Counted from the stretch's first letter, positions 7,433-16,527 are shown. The stretch: DNA of 43,627 nt from an uncultured Bacilli bacterium (GCA_944372055.1 CALVYF010000002.1:1-43627); one strand, 5' to 3'. The notes: a model not told the origin generated them from the letters alone. Made by a program: numbers and translations.

Positions 7433-8023
7433 ATGCCTAGTCAGACTTTTTTTAATTTAGATTATAGTAAACAAAAAAAGTTATTGGATGCTGCTAAACA
7501 AGAGTTTTATAAGGTTCCTTATACTGAAGTTTCTATTAATAAAATTATTCAAACTGCTGAAATTTCTAGGGGGAGTTTTTATACTTATTTTGTTGATAAG
7601 AATGATTTGTTTGCTTATATTTTAGAATTAAATAAAAAAATATTAAGTAAGATGACTAGGGAAGTTATTGTTTCTTGCCACGGAGATATGAGAGAGTCTT
7701 TTTTGCGGTTGTTTGATCTTTTTACTAAAAAAATTGAAGAATATCAATTGGCTCGGTTTTTAAAAAATATCTTTTTATATTTTTCTATTTATAAAGAAAA
7801 GTTTGAAAGACCTGGACATGATTTATTTTTGTATGTAAAAGATGTGATAGCTTTAGAAAACCTAAAGTCAGGGGATTTAGAGTTTGTTTTCCATTTATTT
7901 ATGCACAATTTATTATTTGGTATTACAGAAGCAGTAAAGTCTACGAATATTTCTTTTGTTAGGGAGCAATATAGGGGTAAAGTTGATATATTATGTTATG
8001 GAATTTATAAGGAGGAAAAATAA
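7433..8023 (+). CDS. TetR/AcrR-family transcriptional regulator
   Basis: A 196-aa regulator. The N-terminal 50 residues form a TetR helix-turn-helix: a KKLLDAAKQEFY helix, then ISRGSFYTYFVDKNDL, the conserved recognition region. The remainder is the variable ligand-binding domain. A GTG lies upstream at 7424 but overlaps the AGAGGTGAT ribosome site, so the ATG at 7433 is preferred. Its stop overlaps the start of the first ABC gene by one base (TAATG), tying it to the exporter. Two palindromes sit in its promoter, so autoregulation and drug- or metabolite-induced release are expected. The ligand is unknown. Confidence 0.9.
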   Translation: MPSQTFFNLDYSKQKKLLDAAKQEFYKVPYTEVSINKIIQTAEISRGSFYTYFVDKNDLFAYILELNKKILSKMTREVIVSCHGDMRESFLRLFDLFTKKIEEYQLARFLKNIFLYFSIYKEKFERPGHDLFLYVKDVIALENLKSGDLEFVFHLFMHNLLFGITEAVKSTNISFVREQYRGKVDILCYGIYKEEK

Positions 8024-10200
8024 TGTTAAAAGTTTTTAAGTATTTGAAAAGTTCTATTTTTTCTGTTTTAGCAGTTATTTTATTACTTTTTGTACAAGCA
8101 TATTTAGATTTAACATTACCAGATTATACGTCTAAGATAGTTAATGTTGGGGTACAACAAGGTGGTATTGAAAATGCTGCTATTTCAGAAGTTGGTGAAG
8201 ATACTCTTAATACTTTAGTATTACTTATGGATAAGAGTGATGCTAAATATATTATGAATCATTATGAAAAAACAGATACTTATAAAGGTGAAGATATTTA
8301 TGAGTTAAAAGAAGATAGTAATGTAGATAAAATTAGTTCTATTATGGCAAAGCCAATGATGATTTTATCTTATGCTTCTCAAGAAGCTAATTCTAGCTCT
8401 GACAGTGATACAGTATCTTTTGATTTACCTGAAGGCGTTAGTCTTTCTCAGGCTCTTAGTATGATGGGGGATGCTGAACGTGAAAAGATGTTACAACAGA
8501 TTGATAAAAAAATCAAAGATATTCCAGATACTATTGTTGATCAGGCTGCAGTTAGCTATGTAAAAGTGGAGTATCAGAGAATTGGTGTTGATACCGATCA
8601 TATTCAAACCATGTATATCTTAAAAGTTGGTCTTATTATGTTAGGTATTGCTTTTTCGGCAATGGCTGTAGGTATTTTGATTGTATTTATTGGTTCACGT
8701 ATGGCGGCAAGACTTGCTAGAACACTTCGCCATAAAGTGTTTACAAAAGTTGTTGGTTTTTCTAAAAATGAGATTAAAACTTATGGACAATCATCATTAA
8801 TTACTAGAACAACAAATGATGTACAACAAGTTCAAATGGTTGTTGTGTTCTTACTTCGTGTTGTATTCTATGCTCCAATTATTGGTATTGGTGGTGTTAT
8901 CAAAGCAATGAATACCAATGCTGATATGACTTATATTATTGGTGTTGCCGTTGTTGCAATTTTAGGTGTTGTTGTTACTTTGTTTGCTATTGCTATGCCT
9001 AAATTTAACCTGGTACAAAAGTTAATTGATAAATTAAATCTTGTTACCCGTGAAATTTTATCTGGTCTTCCAGTGATTCGTGCATTCTCTAATGAACATC
9101 ATGAGGAAGAAAGATTTGAAGAAGCTAATAAACGACTTACTAAAGTAAATTTATTTATTAACCGTGCAATGAGTTTTATGATGCCTGTTATGATGTTAGT
9201 TATGAATTTTGTATGCTTGGTTATTGTATATCAAGGTGCTAAAGGAGTAGATACGGGAGCAATGCAAGTAGGAGATATCATGGCCTATATTCAATATACC
9301 ATGCAAATTATTATGGCATTTTTGATGATTTCTATGATGTCTATTATGTTGCCACGTGCCAATGTATCTGCAAAACGTATTATGGAAATTATAGAGACGA
9401 AGGATACTATTTATAATAGCAAACATTTAGTGGAGTTTAAGCCTGAAGCTAGAGGAAAAGTTGAATTTAAAAATGTAAGTTTCCGTTATCCAGATGCTGA
9501 CTATGATGTTATTACTGATATTGATTTAGTTGCAAATCCTGGTGAGACGACTGCATTTATTGGTTCTACTGGTAGTGGTAAGTCTACTTTGATTAATTTA
9601 ATACCAAGATTTTATGATGTTACTGATGGTGAACTTTTAGTAGATGGTGTTAATATTAAAGATGTAGATCTCCATGAACTTCGTGAGAAAATTGGGTTTG
9701 TTCCTCAAAAAGGAGTATTATTTACTGGTACGATTAAAGACAATATTAAATATGGTAATGAAAATATAAGTGACAAAGATATAAGTAAAGCACTAGATGT
9801 TGCACAGGCTACTGAGTTTGTTTCTAAACTTAAAGGTGGCGTAGATTATGATATTAGTCAAGGTGGTACCAATGTTTCTGGAGGACAAAAGCAACGTTTA
9901 TCTATTGCTAGAGCCATTGCGAAAAATCCAGATATCTATGTTTTTGATGATAGTTTTTCTGCACTTGACTTTAAGACGGATGCGAAATTGCGTGGAGAGT
10001 TAGCTAAAATTACAAAAGATAAAACAGTTTTAATTGTTGCTCAACGTATTTCTACTATTATGAATGCTGATAAGATTGTTGTCTTAGACGAGGGTCATGT
10101 CGTTGGTATTGGTACACATAAAGAATTAATGGAAAGTTGTAATGTGTATAAAGAAATTGCTTTATCACAGTTAAGTAAGGAGGAGTTAGAGAATGCCTAG
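8023..10200 (+). CDS. ABC exporter half-transporter with degenerate ATP site
   Basis: A 725-aa ABC exporter subunit: an N-terminal six-helix membrane domain and a C-terminal nucleotide-binding domain. A hydrophilic insert of roughly 150 residues lies between the first two membrane helices (about residues 35-185), larger than usual. Walker A GSTGSGKS is at 514-521 and the signature is VSGGQ. The Walker B segment ends DD (642-643), so the catalytic Glu is replaced by Asp, and the switch His is Gln (Q674). These changes mark the non-catalytic site of heterodimeric exporters of the LmrCD, BmrCD and TM287/288 kind. The start overlaps the TetR gene and the end overlaps the partner subunit by 8 nt. 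Likely a drug or lipid exporter. Confidence 0.92.
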   Translation: MLKVFKYLKSSIFSVLAVILLLFVQAYLDLTLPDYTSKIVNVGVQQGGIENAAISEVGEDTLNTLVLLMDKSDAKYIMNHYEKTDTYKGEDIYELKEDSNVDKISSIMAKPMMILSYASQEANSSSDSDTVSFDLPEGVSLSQALSMMGDAEREKMLQQIDKKIKDIPDTIVDQAAVSYVKVEYQRIGVDTDHIQTMYILKVGLIMLGIAFSAMAVGILIVFIGSRMAARLARTLRHKVFTKVVGFSKNEIKTYGQSSLITRTTNDVQQVQMVVVFLLRVVFYAPIIGIGGVIKAMNTNADMTYIIGVAVVAILGVVVTLFAIAMPKFNLVQKLIDKLNLVTREILSGLPVIRAFSNEHHEEERFEEANKRLTKVNLFINRAMSFMMPVMMLVMNFVCLVIVYQGAKGVDTGAMQVGDIMAYIQYTMQIIMAFLMISMMSIMLPRANVSAKRIMEIIETKDTIYNSKHLVEFKPEARGKVEFKNVSFRYPDADYDVITDIDLVANPGETTAFIGSTGSGKSTLINLIPRFYDVTDGELLVDGVNIKDVDLHELREKIGFVPQKGVLFTGTIKDNIKYGNENISDKDISKALDVAQATEFVSKLKGGVDYDISQGGTNVSGGQKQRLSIARAIAKNPDIYVFDDSFSALDFKTDAKLRGELAKITKDKTVLIVAQRISTIMNADKIVVLDEGHVVGIGTHKELMESCNVYKEIALSQLSKEELENA

Positions 10201-12016
10201 AGTTGGTCATGGTGGTCCAGGAGGACAAGGTGCACCTGAAAAAGCAAAAGACTTTGGAAAAACATTAAGAAAACTTCTATCTTATTTAAAAGATTATAAA
10301 CTTGCGATGTTTTTCGTTGTTGTGTTTGCTATTGGTTCTACTGTCCTTACTATTGTTGGACCTAAAATATTAGGAAATATTACTACGGAAATATTTAATG
10401 GGTTAATGAGAAAGATTTCTAATACTGGTGGAATTGATTTTGATCTTATTAATCATACGGTGATTATTTTAATTGGTTTATATATTATTAGTGCACTATT
10501 TTCTGGTATTCAAGGAGTTATTATGTCGGGGGTATCGAATGATATTTCTTATCGTCTTCGTAATTCTTTGAGTAAAAAAATAAATAAACTTCCTATGAAA
10601 TATTTTGATACTAAGACTCATGGTGAAGTATTATCTATTGTTACTAATGATATTGATACTTTATCTCAAGCATTAAATCAATCTATTACTACGATTATTA
10701 CTAGTATTGCAACTATTATTGGAATCTTTATTATGATGATATCTATTAATATTCCAATGACGATTGCGGCTGTATTAATTATTCCTGTTTGTATGTTTGT
10801 TTTAAGGATTGTTGTTAAACGAAGCCAAAAGTATTTTGCGATGCAACAAGATTATTTAGGACATATTAATGGCCATGTTGAAGAAATTTATGGTGGCCAT
10901 GATATTGTTAAAGCTTTTAGCGGAGAAGACAAAGCTATCAAGAAGTTTGATGAAATTAATAAAACATTATATCGTAGTGCTTGGAAGAGTCAATTCTTAT
11001 CTACTACAATGCATCCTATTATGCAATTTATCGGTAACTTAGGATATGTTATTATTTCTATATTAGGTGGATATATGGTCATTAGAGACCGCATTGAAGT
11101 GGGTGATATTTTATCATTTACGCAATATGTACGTAATTTTACACAACAGATTAATCAATTATCTCAAGTTATGAATACTGTTCAGTCTGCAGTTGCTGCC
11201 AGTGAAAGAGTATTTGATTTCTTGGAGTTAAAAGAAGAAGTACAAACAATTGAACATCCTTTATCTACTGAAGGATTACGTGGTAATATCGAGTTTGATC
11301 ATGTATTCTTTGGGTATAACAAAAATAAAATTATTATTCATGATTTTTGTGCGAAAGTTAAAGATGGTCAAAAGATTGCGATTGTTGGTCCTACCGGTGC
11401 AGGTAAAACTACGATTGTAAAACTACTTATGCGTTTTTACGATTTAAATAGTGGTCGCATTTTAATTGATGGTAAAGATATGACAGAGTTTAATCGTAGT
11501 GAGATTCGCCGTATGTTTGGTATGGTATTACAAGATACGTGGTTATTTAATGGTACTATTAAAGATAACATTAAATATGGTAAGTTGGATGCTACAGATG
11601 CGGAAGTGAAAACAGCTTGTCATACAGCTAGTGTCGATCATTTTATTAAAACATTACCAGATGGATATAATATGATACTAAATGAAGAGGCAGATAATGT
11701 TTCTGGAGGGCAAAAACAATTACTTACCATCGCTCGTGTTATTTTAGCAGACCCTAAGATATTAATTTTAGATGAAGCTACTAGTAGTGTAGATACTCGT
11801 ACAGAAGAATTAATTCAAAAAGCTATGGATAAATTAATGGAAGGAAGGACTAGTTTTATTATTGCACATCGTTTAAGTACGATTAAAAATGCTGATTTAA
11901 TTTTAGTTATGAATGATGGAGATATTGTAGAGCAAGGAACGCATGATGAGTTACTTAAGAAAAACGGATTCTATGCTAATCTTTATAATTCACAATTTGA
12001 AGAAGTGGGAGAGTAA
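10193..12016 (+). CDS. ABC exporter half-transporter, catalytic partner
   Basis: A 607-aa ABC exporter subunit forming a heterodimer with the preceding gene product. The start is a GPGGQGAP-type glycine-rich cytoplasmic tail (about residues 5-16), then six membrane helices and a canonical nucleotide-binding domain. Walker A GPTGAGKT is at 399-406, the signature is VSGGQ, and Walker B contains D527 and the catalytic E528. The switch histidine is H559. This is the competent ATPase partner. AGGAG lies 8 nt before the ATG, inside the end of the upstream gene, so translation is coupled. The substrate is not predictable. Confidence 0.92.
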   Translation: MPRVGHGGPGGQGAPEKAKDFGKTLRKLLSYLKDYKLAMFFVVVFAIGSTVLTIVGPKILGNITTEIFNGLMRKISNTGGIDFDLINHTVIILIGLYIISALFSGIQGVIMSGVSNDISYRLRNSLSKKINKLPMKYFDTKTHGEVLSIVTNDIDTLSQALNQSITTIITSIATIIGIFIMMISINIPMTIAAVLIIPVCMFVLRIVVKRSQKYFAMQQDYLGHINGHVEEIYGGHDIVKAFSGEDKAIKKFDEINKTLYRSAWKSQFLSTTMHPIMQFIGNLGYVIISILGGYMVIRDRIEVGDILSFTQYVRNFTQQINQLSQVMNTVQSAVAASERVFDFLELKEEVQTIEHPLSTEGLRGNIEFDHVFFGYNKNKIIIHDFCAKVKDGQKIAIVGPTGAGKTTIVKLLMRFYDLNSGRILIDGKDMTEFNRSEIRRMFGMVLQDTWLFNGTIKDNIKYGKLDATDAEVKTACHTASVDHFIKTLPDGYNMILNEEADNVSGGQKQLLTIARVILADPKILILDEATSSVDTRTEELIQKAMDKLMEGRTSFIIAHRLSTIKNADLILVMNDGDIVEQGTHDELLKKNGFYANLYNSQFEEVGE

Positions 12017-12026
12017 TCTCCTTTTT
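12008..12026 (+). terminator. Short terminator at the end of the ABC operon
   Basis: GGAGA (12008-12012) pairs with TCTCC (12017-12021) across a 4-nt loop that overlaps the stop codon, followed by TTTTTC. Confidence 0.55.
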
Positions 12027-12052
12027 CTTTTGCAATTTTTTAAAACTTTTTA

Positions 12053-12081
12053 TTGAGAGATTTTTTAATTCATTATATAAT
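12053..12081 (+). promoter_or_regulatory. Sigma-A promoter of yitT
   Basis: TTGAGA (12053-12058), a 17-nt spacer and TATAAT (12076-12081). Confidence 0.8.
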
Positions 12082-12096
12082 GATATATGGTAGGGA

Positions 12097-12999
12097 GTGG
12101 TGGAATTGTTAAAAGTAAAAGCACAAAAGACAAAGAGAGTTATTTCTTTTATTATGCTTACCTTTGGTTCTATTTTAGCAGCCTTTGCTTTGGAAACTTT
12201 TTTAATTCCGAATACTATTTTGGATGGTGGAATTACTGGTATTTCTATTATTATTTCTAAATTAACATCATTACCTGTTAGTTTACTTGTATTGATTTTA
12301 AATATTCCATTTGTCTATATTGGTTATAAAAATTTAGGTCGCGGTTTTTTAGTTAGAGCTATTTATAGTATGATTTTGTTTTCTTGTAGTTTGTCTGTTT
12401 TTCAATATATTGAAGCGATTACTGAACAGATGCTACTTGCAACTGTTTATGGTGGTGTTTTATTAGGAATTGGAGTAGGTATTGTTATTCATTCTGGAGG
12501 ATGTGTTGATGGTACAGAGTCTGTTGCCCTTGTAATTAGTAAAAAATCTTCTCTTTCAGTTGGGCAGGTTGTTTTACTTTTTAATTTAGTTATTTACGGA
12601 GTTGCTGGCCTTATTTTTGGACTTGATCGAGCAATGTATTCTTTGCTTACTTATTTTATTACTTTTAAAGTTATTGACTTGGTTTCTGAAGGCTTTGAAC
12701 AATTAAAAGCTGCTTTTATTGTTACTGAAAAAGGTACTGATATGGCTAAAGAAATTTATAAACGTCTTGGTCGTACTGTTACTACGATTCGAGGTAAGGG
12801 CCTTATTAGTGGTGATAAGGAAGTTATGTATTGTGTTCTTACTAGAATTGAGATATATGAGCTTCGTCATATTGCTGAAGAGATGGATGAGAGTGCATTT
12901 ATTACTATTTTAGATGTATCTGATATTATTGGTAATCATATTAAATCTACACAACATGTTGGACGTAAAAAATTAGGAATATTAAAAAAGGGGAGATAA
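12097..12999 (+). CDS. YitT-family membrane protein
   Basis: About 300 aa, YitT/DUF161-DUF2179 family. The first 200 or so residues hold five or six membrane segments, including a glycine-rich ITGISIIISK region and a GGCVDGTE loop typical of the family. From about residue 205 a cytoplasmic DUF2179 domain follows (AFIVTEKG through VSDIIGNH). The molecular function is not established for the family, although transport or membrane sensing is often assumed. The start is uncertain: GTG at 12097 and 12100 overlap the AGGGAG ribosome site, while TTG at 12106 is correctly spaced, giving 297 aa. The next gene starts 3 nt after the stop. Confidence 0.88.
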   Translation: MVELLKVKAQKTKRVISFIMLTFGSILAAFALETFLIPNTILDGGITGISIIISKLTSLPVSLLVLILNIPFVYIGYKNLGRGFLVRAIYSMILFSCSLSVFQYIEAITEQMLLATVYGGVLLGIGVGIVIHSGGCVDGTESVALVISKKSSLSVGQVVLLFNLVIYGVAGLIFGLDRAMYSLLTYFITFKVIDLVSEGFEQLKAAFIVTEKGTDMAKEIYKRLGRTVTTIRGKGLISGDKEVMYCVLTRIEIYELRHIAEEMDESAFITILDVSDIIGNHIKSTQHVGRKKLGILKKGR

Positions 13000-13002
13000 T
13001 TT

Positions 13003-14088
13003 ATGAATCAAGGAGAAAATAAAAATGTTAGTTCTGCTCCTATGGGAGTGAATAATAGTGCAAATACAAATTCTACAACTAATAATGATAGAATGCTAGC
13101 TGGTAGTCCGGGAATAATGATTGCTCCAGTTTCTGAGGGCCCAAGGGATGCCACAGCGCTAGATAAAGGACGGGTTAATACACCAGGCATATCTACTACT
13201 GGAACTTCTCCTGTTCAACCAGTTTCTCAAACTACGCCACCAGTTTTAAATCCAACTGTTGTTGCTCCTAGAGTTGAGGTTACTTCGGCAACTACTGCAA
13301 CGCCACCGCCTGTTGCTCCAGAACCTGTAGCTCCAATAGAGCCGGTAATTCCTCCTAAGAAATCTCGCAAGGCAGGATTCTTTATCTTTTTCCTTCTCTT
13401 AGTTATTCTTGGCATGGGTGCTTATATTTATATGGATTATCAGAAAGATCAAGCTAGAGGGGAATGTAGTCCTTTGGTTGCCAGTGATAATAGTCTACGA
13501 GAACTTGACTTGGAGTCTTCTATTGTTCAAGAATTATATGATAAAGTAAAAACTACTGTTCGTGAAGATTTGGCTTATCATATATTTGATGATACATTAA
13601 AGTTATATTTAGCTTATCGTCAGATACCAAATTCTGAAATATATGATTCTAATTGTAATTTATTTAATGAGAACTCTATGTCTAATTTTACTTGTACTGG
13701 TACTACTGATTTTACTCCTATGGCTTTTTCAGAAGAAACTTTACAAAAAGAAGTTAGAAAACTATTTGGAGAGAATGTTTCTATTCCTAACCAGAATATT
13801 GTTTTAGGCAATAGTTGTTTTGGAGGATATCAGTATATTGCGGAGCGTGGCGAGTATGTCCAGGGATATTGTGGTCAAGTACCTACAACTACTTATAATG
13901 TGGAAAAAGAATTAATTTCTGCTTCTGTTCAGGGTGATACGATTACATTAAGAGAAAAAGTCCGTTATTATAGTGCCCAAGGAATTGATGCTAGTCAATT
14001 ACAAAATGGAGTTTATGTTCATACGTTTAAGTTAGATAATCATTACCATTATGCTTATGTTAATCGTACTATTGAAGGAGCATCATAG
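13003..14088 (+). CDS. Single-pass membrane protein with proline-rich cytoplasmic tail
   Basis: No family recognised. The 361-aa protein has an N-terminal cytoplasmic region rich in N, S, T and P (PVAPEPVAP-like runs at about 100-118), a KKSRK stop signal and one membrane helix at about 124-144. An extracellular domain of about 215 residues holds five cysteines (one near 154, two in the NCNLF...FTC region, two in the SCFGGY...YCG region), so disulphides are possible. There is no signal peptidase site and no sorting motif. It follows yitT by 3 nt with an AGGGGAG ribosome site, so it is in the same operon. The arrangement is that of a type II anchored envelope protein; function unknown. Confidence 0.75.
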   Translation: MNQGENKNVSSAPMGVNNSANTNSTTNNDRMLAGSPGIMIAPVSEGPRDATALDKGRVNTPGISTTGTSPVQPVSQTTPPVLNPTVVAPRVEVTSATTATPPPVAPEPVAPIEPVIPPKKSRKAGFFIFFLLLVILGMGAYIYMDYQKDQARGECSPLVASDNSLRELDLESSIVQELYDKVKTTVREDLAYHIFDDTLKLYLAYRQIPNSEIYDSNCNLFNENSMSNFTCTGTTDFTPMAFSEETLQKEVRKLFGENVSIPNQNIVLGNSCFGGYQYIAERGEYVQGYCGQVPTTTYNVEKELISASVQGDTITLREKVRYYSAQGIDASQLQNGVYVHTFKLDNHYHYAYVNRTIEGAS

Positions 14089-14100
14089 TTATGTTATATT
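14072..14100 (+). promoter_or_regulatory. Possible promoter of the MBL hydrolase gene
   Basis: TTGAAG (14072-14077), a 17-nt spacer and TATATT (14095-14100), with an extended -10 TG at 14092-14093. It overlaps the end of the previous gene and would give a leader of only about 10 nt, so it is tentative. Confidence 0.4.
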
Positions 14101-14116
14101 AGAATAGGTGATAATA

Positions 14117-14641
14117 ATGAAAATTGAAAAAATTGTTACAGGATTGCTTGATGAAAATTGTTATGTTTTAAAAAAAGATAATATATGTTTAGTAGTAGAT
14201 CCCGGGGATGATTATCCAAAAATTAAAGAGGCTGTGGGCGATGCTAAAGTGTTAGCTGTTTTACTTACGCATTCACACTTTGATCACATTGGTGCACTTC
14301 GTAATTTCTTGACGAAAAGAAGTGTCAAGATTTTTAAGAAGAGTAGTGTTGAAGAGACGGGTATTCAAATTGGGGATTTTGATTTCCAAGTTATTTTTAC
14401 TCCGGGCCATTCTAAAGATTCCATTAGTTTTTATTTTCCAAATGAACAGGTTATGTTTGTTGGGGATTTTATATTTCAAGAATCTATTGGTAGATGTGAT
14501 TTGCCTGGTGGGAATGAAGATGAAATGAAAAATAGTCTTTCTAAATTGAAAGAGTATCCAAAAGATATTACATTATATCCTGGTCATGGGGAAGTTACTA
14601 CTTTAGACTACGAACTTTCTCATAATCCATATTTAAGTTAG
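14117..14641 (+). CDS. MBL-fold metallo-hydrolase (glyoxalase II-like)
   Basis: A 174-aa metallo-beta-lactamase-fold hydrolase. The metal-binding motif HSHFDH is at residues 52-57; further ligands are in PGHSKDS, in GDFIFQESIGRCDLPGG (aspartate) and in the C-terminal PGHGE. The compact size and motif order match the small YcbL/GloB-like group, whose members hydrolyse thioesters such as hydroxyacylglutathione or use other small substrates. This lineage is unlikely to use glutathione, so the thiol is uncertain. An upstream GTG at 14108 overlaps the AGGTGAT ribosome site, which favours the ATG at 14117. The next small gene starts 10 nt downstream. Confidence 0.88.
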   Translation: MKIEKIVTGLLDENCYVLKKDNICLVVDPGDDYPKIKEAVGDAKVLAVLLTHSHFDHIGALRNFLTKRSVKIFKKSSVEETGIQIGDFDFQVIFTPGHSKDSISFYFPNEQVMFVGDFIFQESIGRCDLPGGNEDEMKNSLSKLKEYPKDITLYPGHGEVTTLDYELSHNPYLS

Positions 14642-14651
14642 GAGTGCTTTT

Positions 14652-14966
14652 ATGTATATTGATGTTGTTGTTTTAGTAGTTTTAATGGTACTTGTTGTTA
14701 TGTTTTTTAAACGTTTTTCTTCTTTTGTCTTTTTTATGGCAATTGTTGATATCTTGCTTAGAATTTTAACATTTATTAAAAATAATATTGGTTTACCGGA
14801 TGTTAGTAGTTTAATTGGTAAATATGTACCTGCTAGTATACCAGCTATTATTGATAAATATTCCAATGGTATTATTAACACTATTTTACAATGGGCTTTT
14901 GTTGTTCTTATGTGCATTTTCTTAAGTTATATTATTAAGATATTTCTACGTAAGAAAAAAATTTAG
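14652..14966 (+). CDS. Small membrane protein (104 aa), unknown
   Basis: Unrecognised 104-aa protein with two clear membrane stretches: residues about 3-45, which may be one long or two short helices with an FKRF loop, and about 75-98. It ends in a basic LRKKKI tail. Between them is an amphipathic segment (NNIGLPDVSSLIGKYVP). AGGAGTG lies 8-14 nt upstream of the ATG. It shares a transcript with the MBL gene and is closed by a strong terminator. No function can be assigned. Confidence 0.7.
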   Translation: MYIDVVVLVVLMVLVVMFFKRFSSFVFFMAIVDILLRILTFIKNNIGLPDVSSLIGKYVPASIPAIIDKYSNGIINTILQWAFVVLMCIFLSYIIKIFLRKKKI

Positions 14967-14975
14967 TTATTATTC

Positions 14976-15008
14976 AAGAAATGACAAGTTTAGTCATTTC
15001 TTTTTTTT
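14976..15008 (+). terminator. Terminator just upstream of the spoIIG operon
   Basis: Perfect 10-bp stem (14976-14985 with 14993-15002), a 7-nt loop and an 8-T run. Its T run ends only about 20 nt before the spoIIGA start codon, so the sporulation promoter must overlap it or be read through it. Confidence 0.8.
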
Positions 15009-15029
15009 ATACTTATTGTGGTGATAGGG

Positions 15030-15800
15030 ATGAAAGTGTATTTAGATTTGGTCTTTTTCATTAACTTTTTCTTTGATTTCTTGATTTTATATGCAACAAA
15101 ACTAGTATTAAGAGAAACTACTTCCTGTAAGAGAATTGTCTTGGGTAGTTTGTTTGGTAGTCTTACTATTTTTCTTTTATTTCTATCACTGTCTAATTTT
15201 TGGTTGCTTTTATTTAAACTGGTTATTAGTGTATTGATTATTTTAATTACTTTTGGTTGGACTAATTTTTTCTCTGATTTTTTGTATTTTTATTTAATAA
15301 GTATGATTTTAGGTGGATTTTTGTATTTGCTTGATATTAATTTTACTTATGAAAGTCAGGGTGCTTTATTTTATGGTACTGGGTTAGGACTTAATTTGTT
15401 TGCGGTTCTTGCTCTTACCCCTGTTTTTTTATATTTTTATATTAAGAATTATAAAAATAATAAAGCTCGTAGTTCTCTTTTATATATCGTTCAGATATAT
15501 AAAGATCAAAAGGTGTATTATTTGAAGGGAATGCTTGATACGGGGAATCAGCTTAAAGATCCTACTACTGGTAAAAGTGTCATATTAATTAATTCAAAGG
15601 TTGATATTCCAGTTTCCCATTGTTTTTATGTTCCTTATAAAGCATTGAATACGGAAGGAGTTATTCTCTGTTCAAAGGTAGATAGGGTAGTTATTGATAA
15701 TGTGGAGTTTTCGAAATGTTTAATTGGCTTTAGTAAAACTTCTTTTTCTTTAGGGGGAGTGGATTGTATTTTACCAAGTATATTTAAGGAGGAATTATGA
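15030..15800 (+). CDS. spoIIGA: Sporulation sigma-E processing peptidase SpoIIGA
   Basis: A 256-aa membrane aspartic protease that cleaves pro-sigma-E in the mother cell when triggered from the forespore. The N-terminal half holds about five membrane helices. The C-terminal domain carries the DTG motif (D170-T-G) within LDTGNQLKDP, as in SpoIIGA, which acts as a dimer. It is shorter than the B. subtilis enzyme (about 309 aa), with a trimmed C-terminus. A GTG at 15018 precedes the GGTGAT ribosome site, so the ATG at 15030 is chosen. The stop overlaps the sigE start (ATGA), the classic spoIIG operon. Together with sigE the assignment is firm. Confidence 0.92.
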   Translation: MKVYLDLVFFINFFFDFLILYATKLVLRETTSCKRIVLGSLFGSLTIFLLFLSLSNFWLLLFKLVISVLIILITFGWTNFFSDFLYFYLISMILGGFLYLLDINFTYESQGALFYGTGLGLNLFAVLALTPVFLYFYIKNYKNNKARSSLLYIVQIYKDQKVYYLKGMLDTGNQLKDPTTGKSVILINSKVDIPVSHCFYVPYKALNTEGVILCSKVDRVVIDNVEFSKCLIGFSKTSFSLGGVDCILPSIFKEEL

Positions 15801-16489
15801 AACAGTTTATTTTATGGATAAAATCATTATTTTATAGGGTTACTAGTATTTTTTATGTTGGTGCTACAGATATGCTTCCAGAACCGTTATCTAAGGAAAT
15901 GGAAGAATTATATATTGAAAAGATGCAACAGGGAGACATTTATGCAAAAGAGCAATTAATTGAACATAATTTAAGGTTGGTGGTCTTTCTAGCTAAAAAA
16001 TATGAAAATACGGGTGTTGATTTAGAAGACTTGGTTAGTATTGGAACTATTGGTTTAATTAAGGGAATACAAACGTTTCAAAGTGGTAAAAATATTAAAC
16101 TCGCTACTTATGCTTCGAGATGTATTGATAATGAAATTTTAATGCATTTAAGAAAAAATAAAAAAACGAAGTCAGAAATTAGTATTGATGCTTCTTTATC
16201 GCTTGATGGGGAGGGAAATGAGCTTCATCTTGAAGATGTATTGGGAACAGATGCGGATATTGTTACTCGAGAAATTGAAGAAGCTAGCGATAAAAAGATT
16301 ATGCTTCAAGAAGTTATGAAGTTGAAACCAAGAGATCGTGATATTATTGTTCTTCGCTATGGGCTATTAGGAAATGATGAATTAACCCAGAAAGAAGTTG
16401 CTGAAAAGCTTGGAATTTCACAGTCTTATATTTCTAGGATTGAAAAAAAAGTGATTAAACGTTTACGAACCGTTGTTGGCAATTTTTAA
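15797..16489 (+). CDS. sigE: RNA polymerase sporulation sigma factor sigma-E
   Basis: A 230-aa mother-cell sigma factor made as an inactive precursor. The hydrophobic and basic N-terminal pro-region (about residues 1-20) ends at the FYVGATDMLPEPLSK segment, matching the processing region of B. subtilis pro-sigma-E (YYIGG, LPPPLSK). Region 2 follows (NLRLVVFLAKKYENTG, DLVSIGTIGLIKG, KLATYASRCIDNEI), then region 4 with a helix-turn-helix ending KLGISQSYISRIEKK. The length is close to the B. subtilis protein (239 aa), with a slightly shorter pro-sequence. AAGGAGGA precedes the ATG, which overlaps the spoIIGA stop. Confidence 0.95.
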   Translation: MKQFILWIKSLFYRVTSIFYVGATDMLPEPLSKEMEELYIEKMQQGDIYAKEQLIEHNLRLVVFLAKKYENTGVDLEDLVSIGTIGLIKGIQTFQSGKNIKLATYASRCIDNEILMHLRKNKKTKSEISIDASLSLDGEGNELHLEDVLGTDADIVTREIEEASDKKIMLQEVMKLKPRDRDIIVLRYGLLGNDELTQKEVAEKLGISQSYISRIEKKVIKRLRTVVGNF

Positions 16490-16498
16490 GGTTTCTCG

Positions 16499-16527
16499 TT
16501 TACTTGCTTTTTTTCTTGTGCTATACT
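16499..16527 (+). promoter_or_regulatory. Sigma-A type promoter of the adhesin gene
   Basis: TTTACT (16499-16504), a 17-nt spacer and TATACT (16522-16527), with an extended -10 TG at 16519-16520. It starts right after the sigE stop, so the adhesin can be expressed in vegetative cells. Confidence 0.7.

Noticed and set aside
9196-9426. Minus-strand open frame inside the ABC exporter gene
   Set aside because: It has no ribosome site and lies wholly within a clearly coding plus-strand gene.
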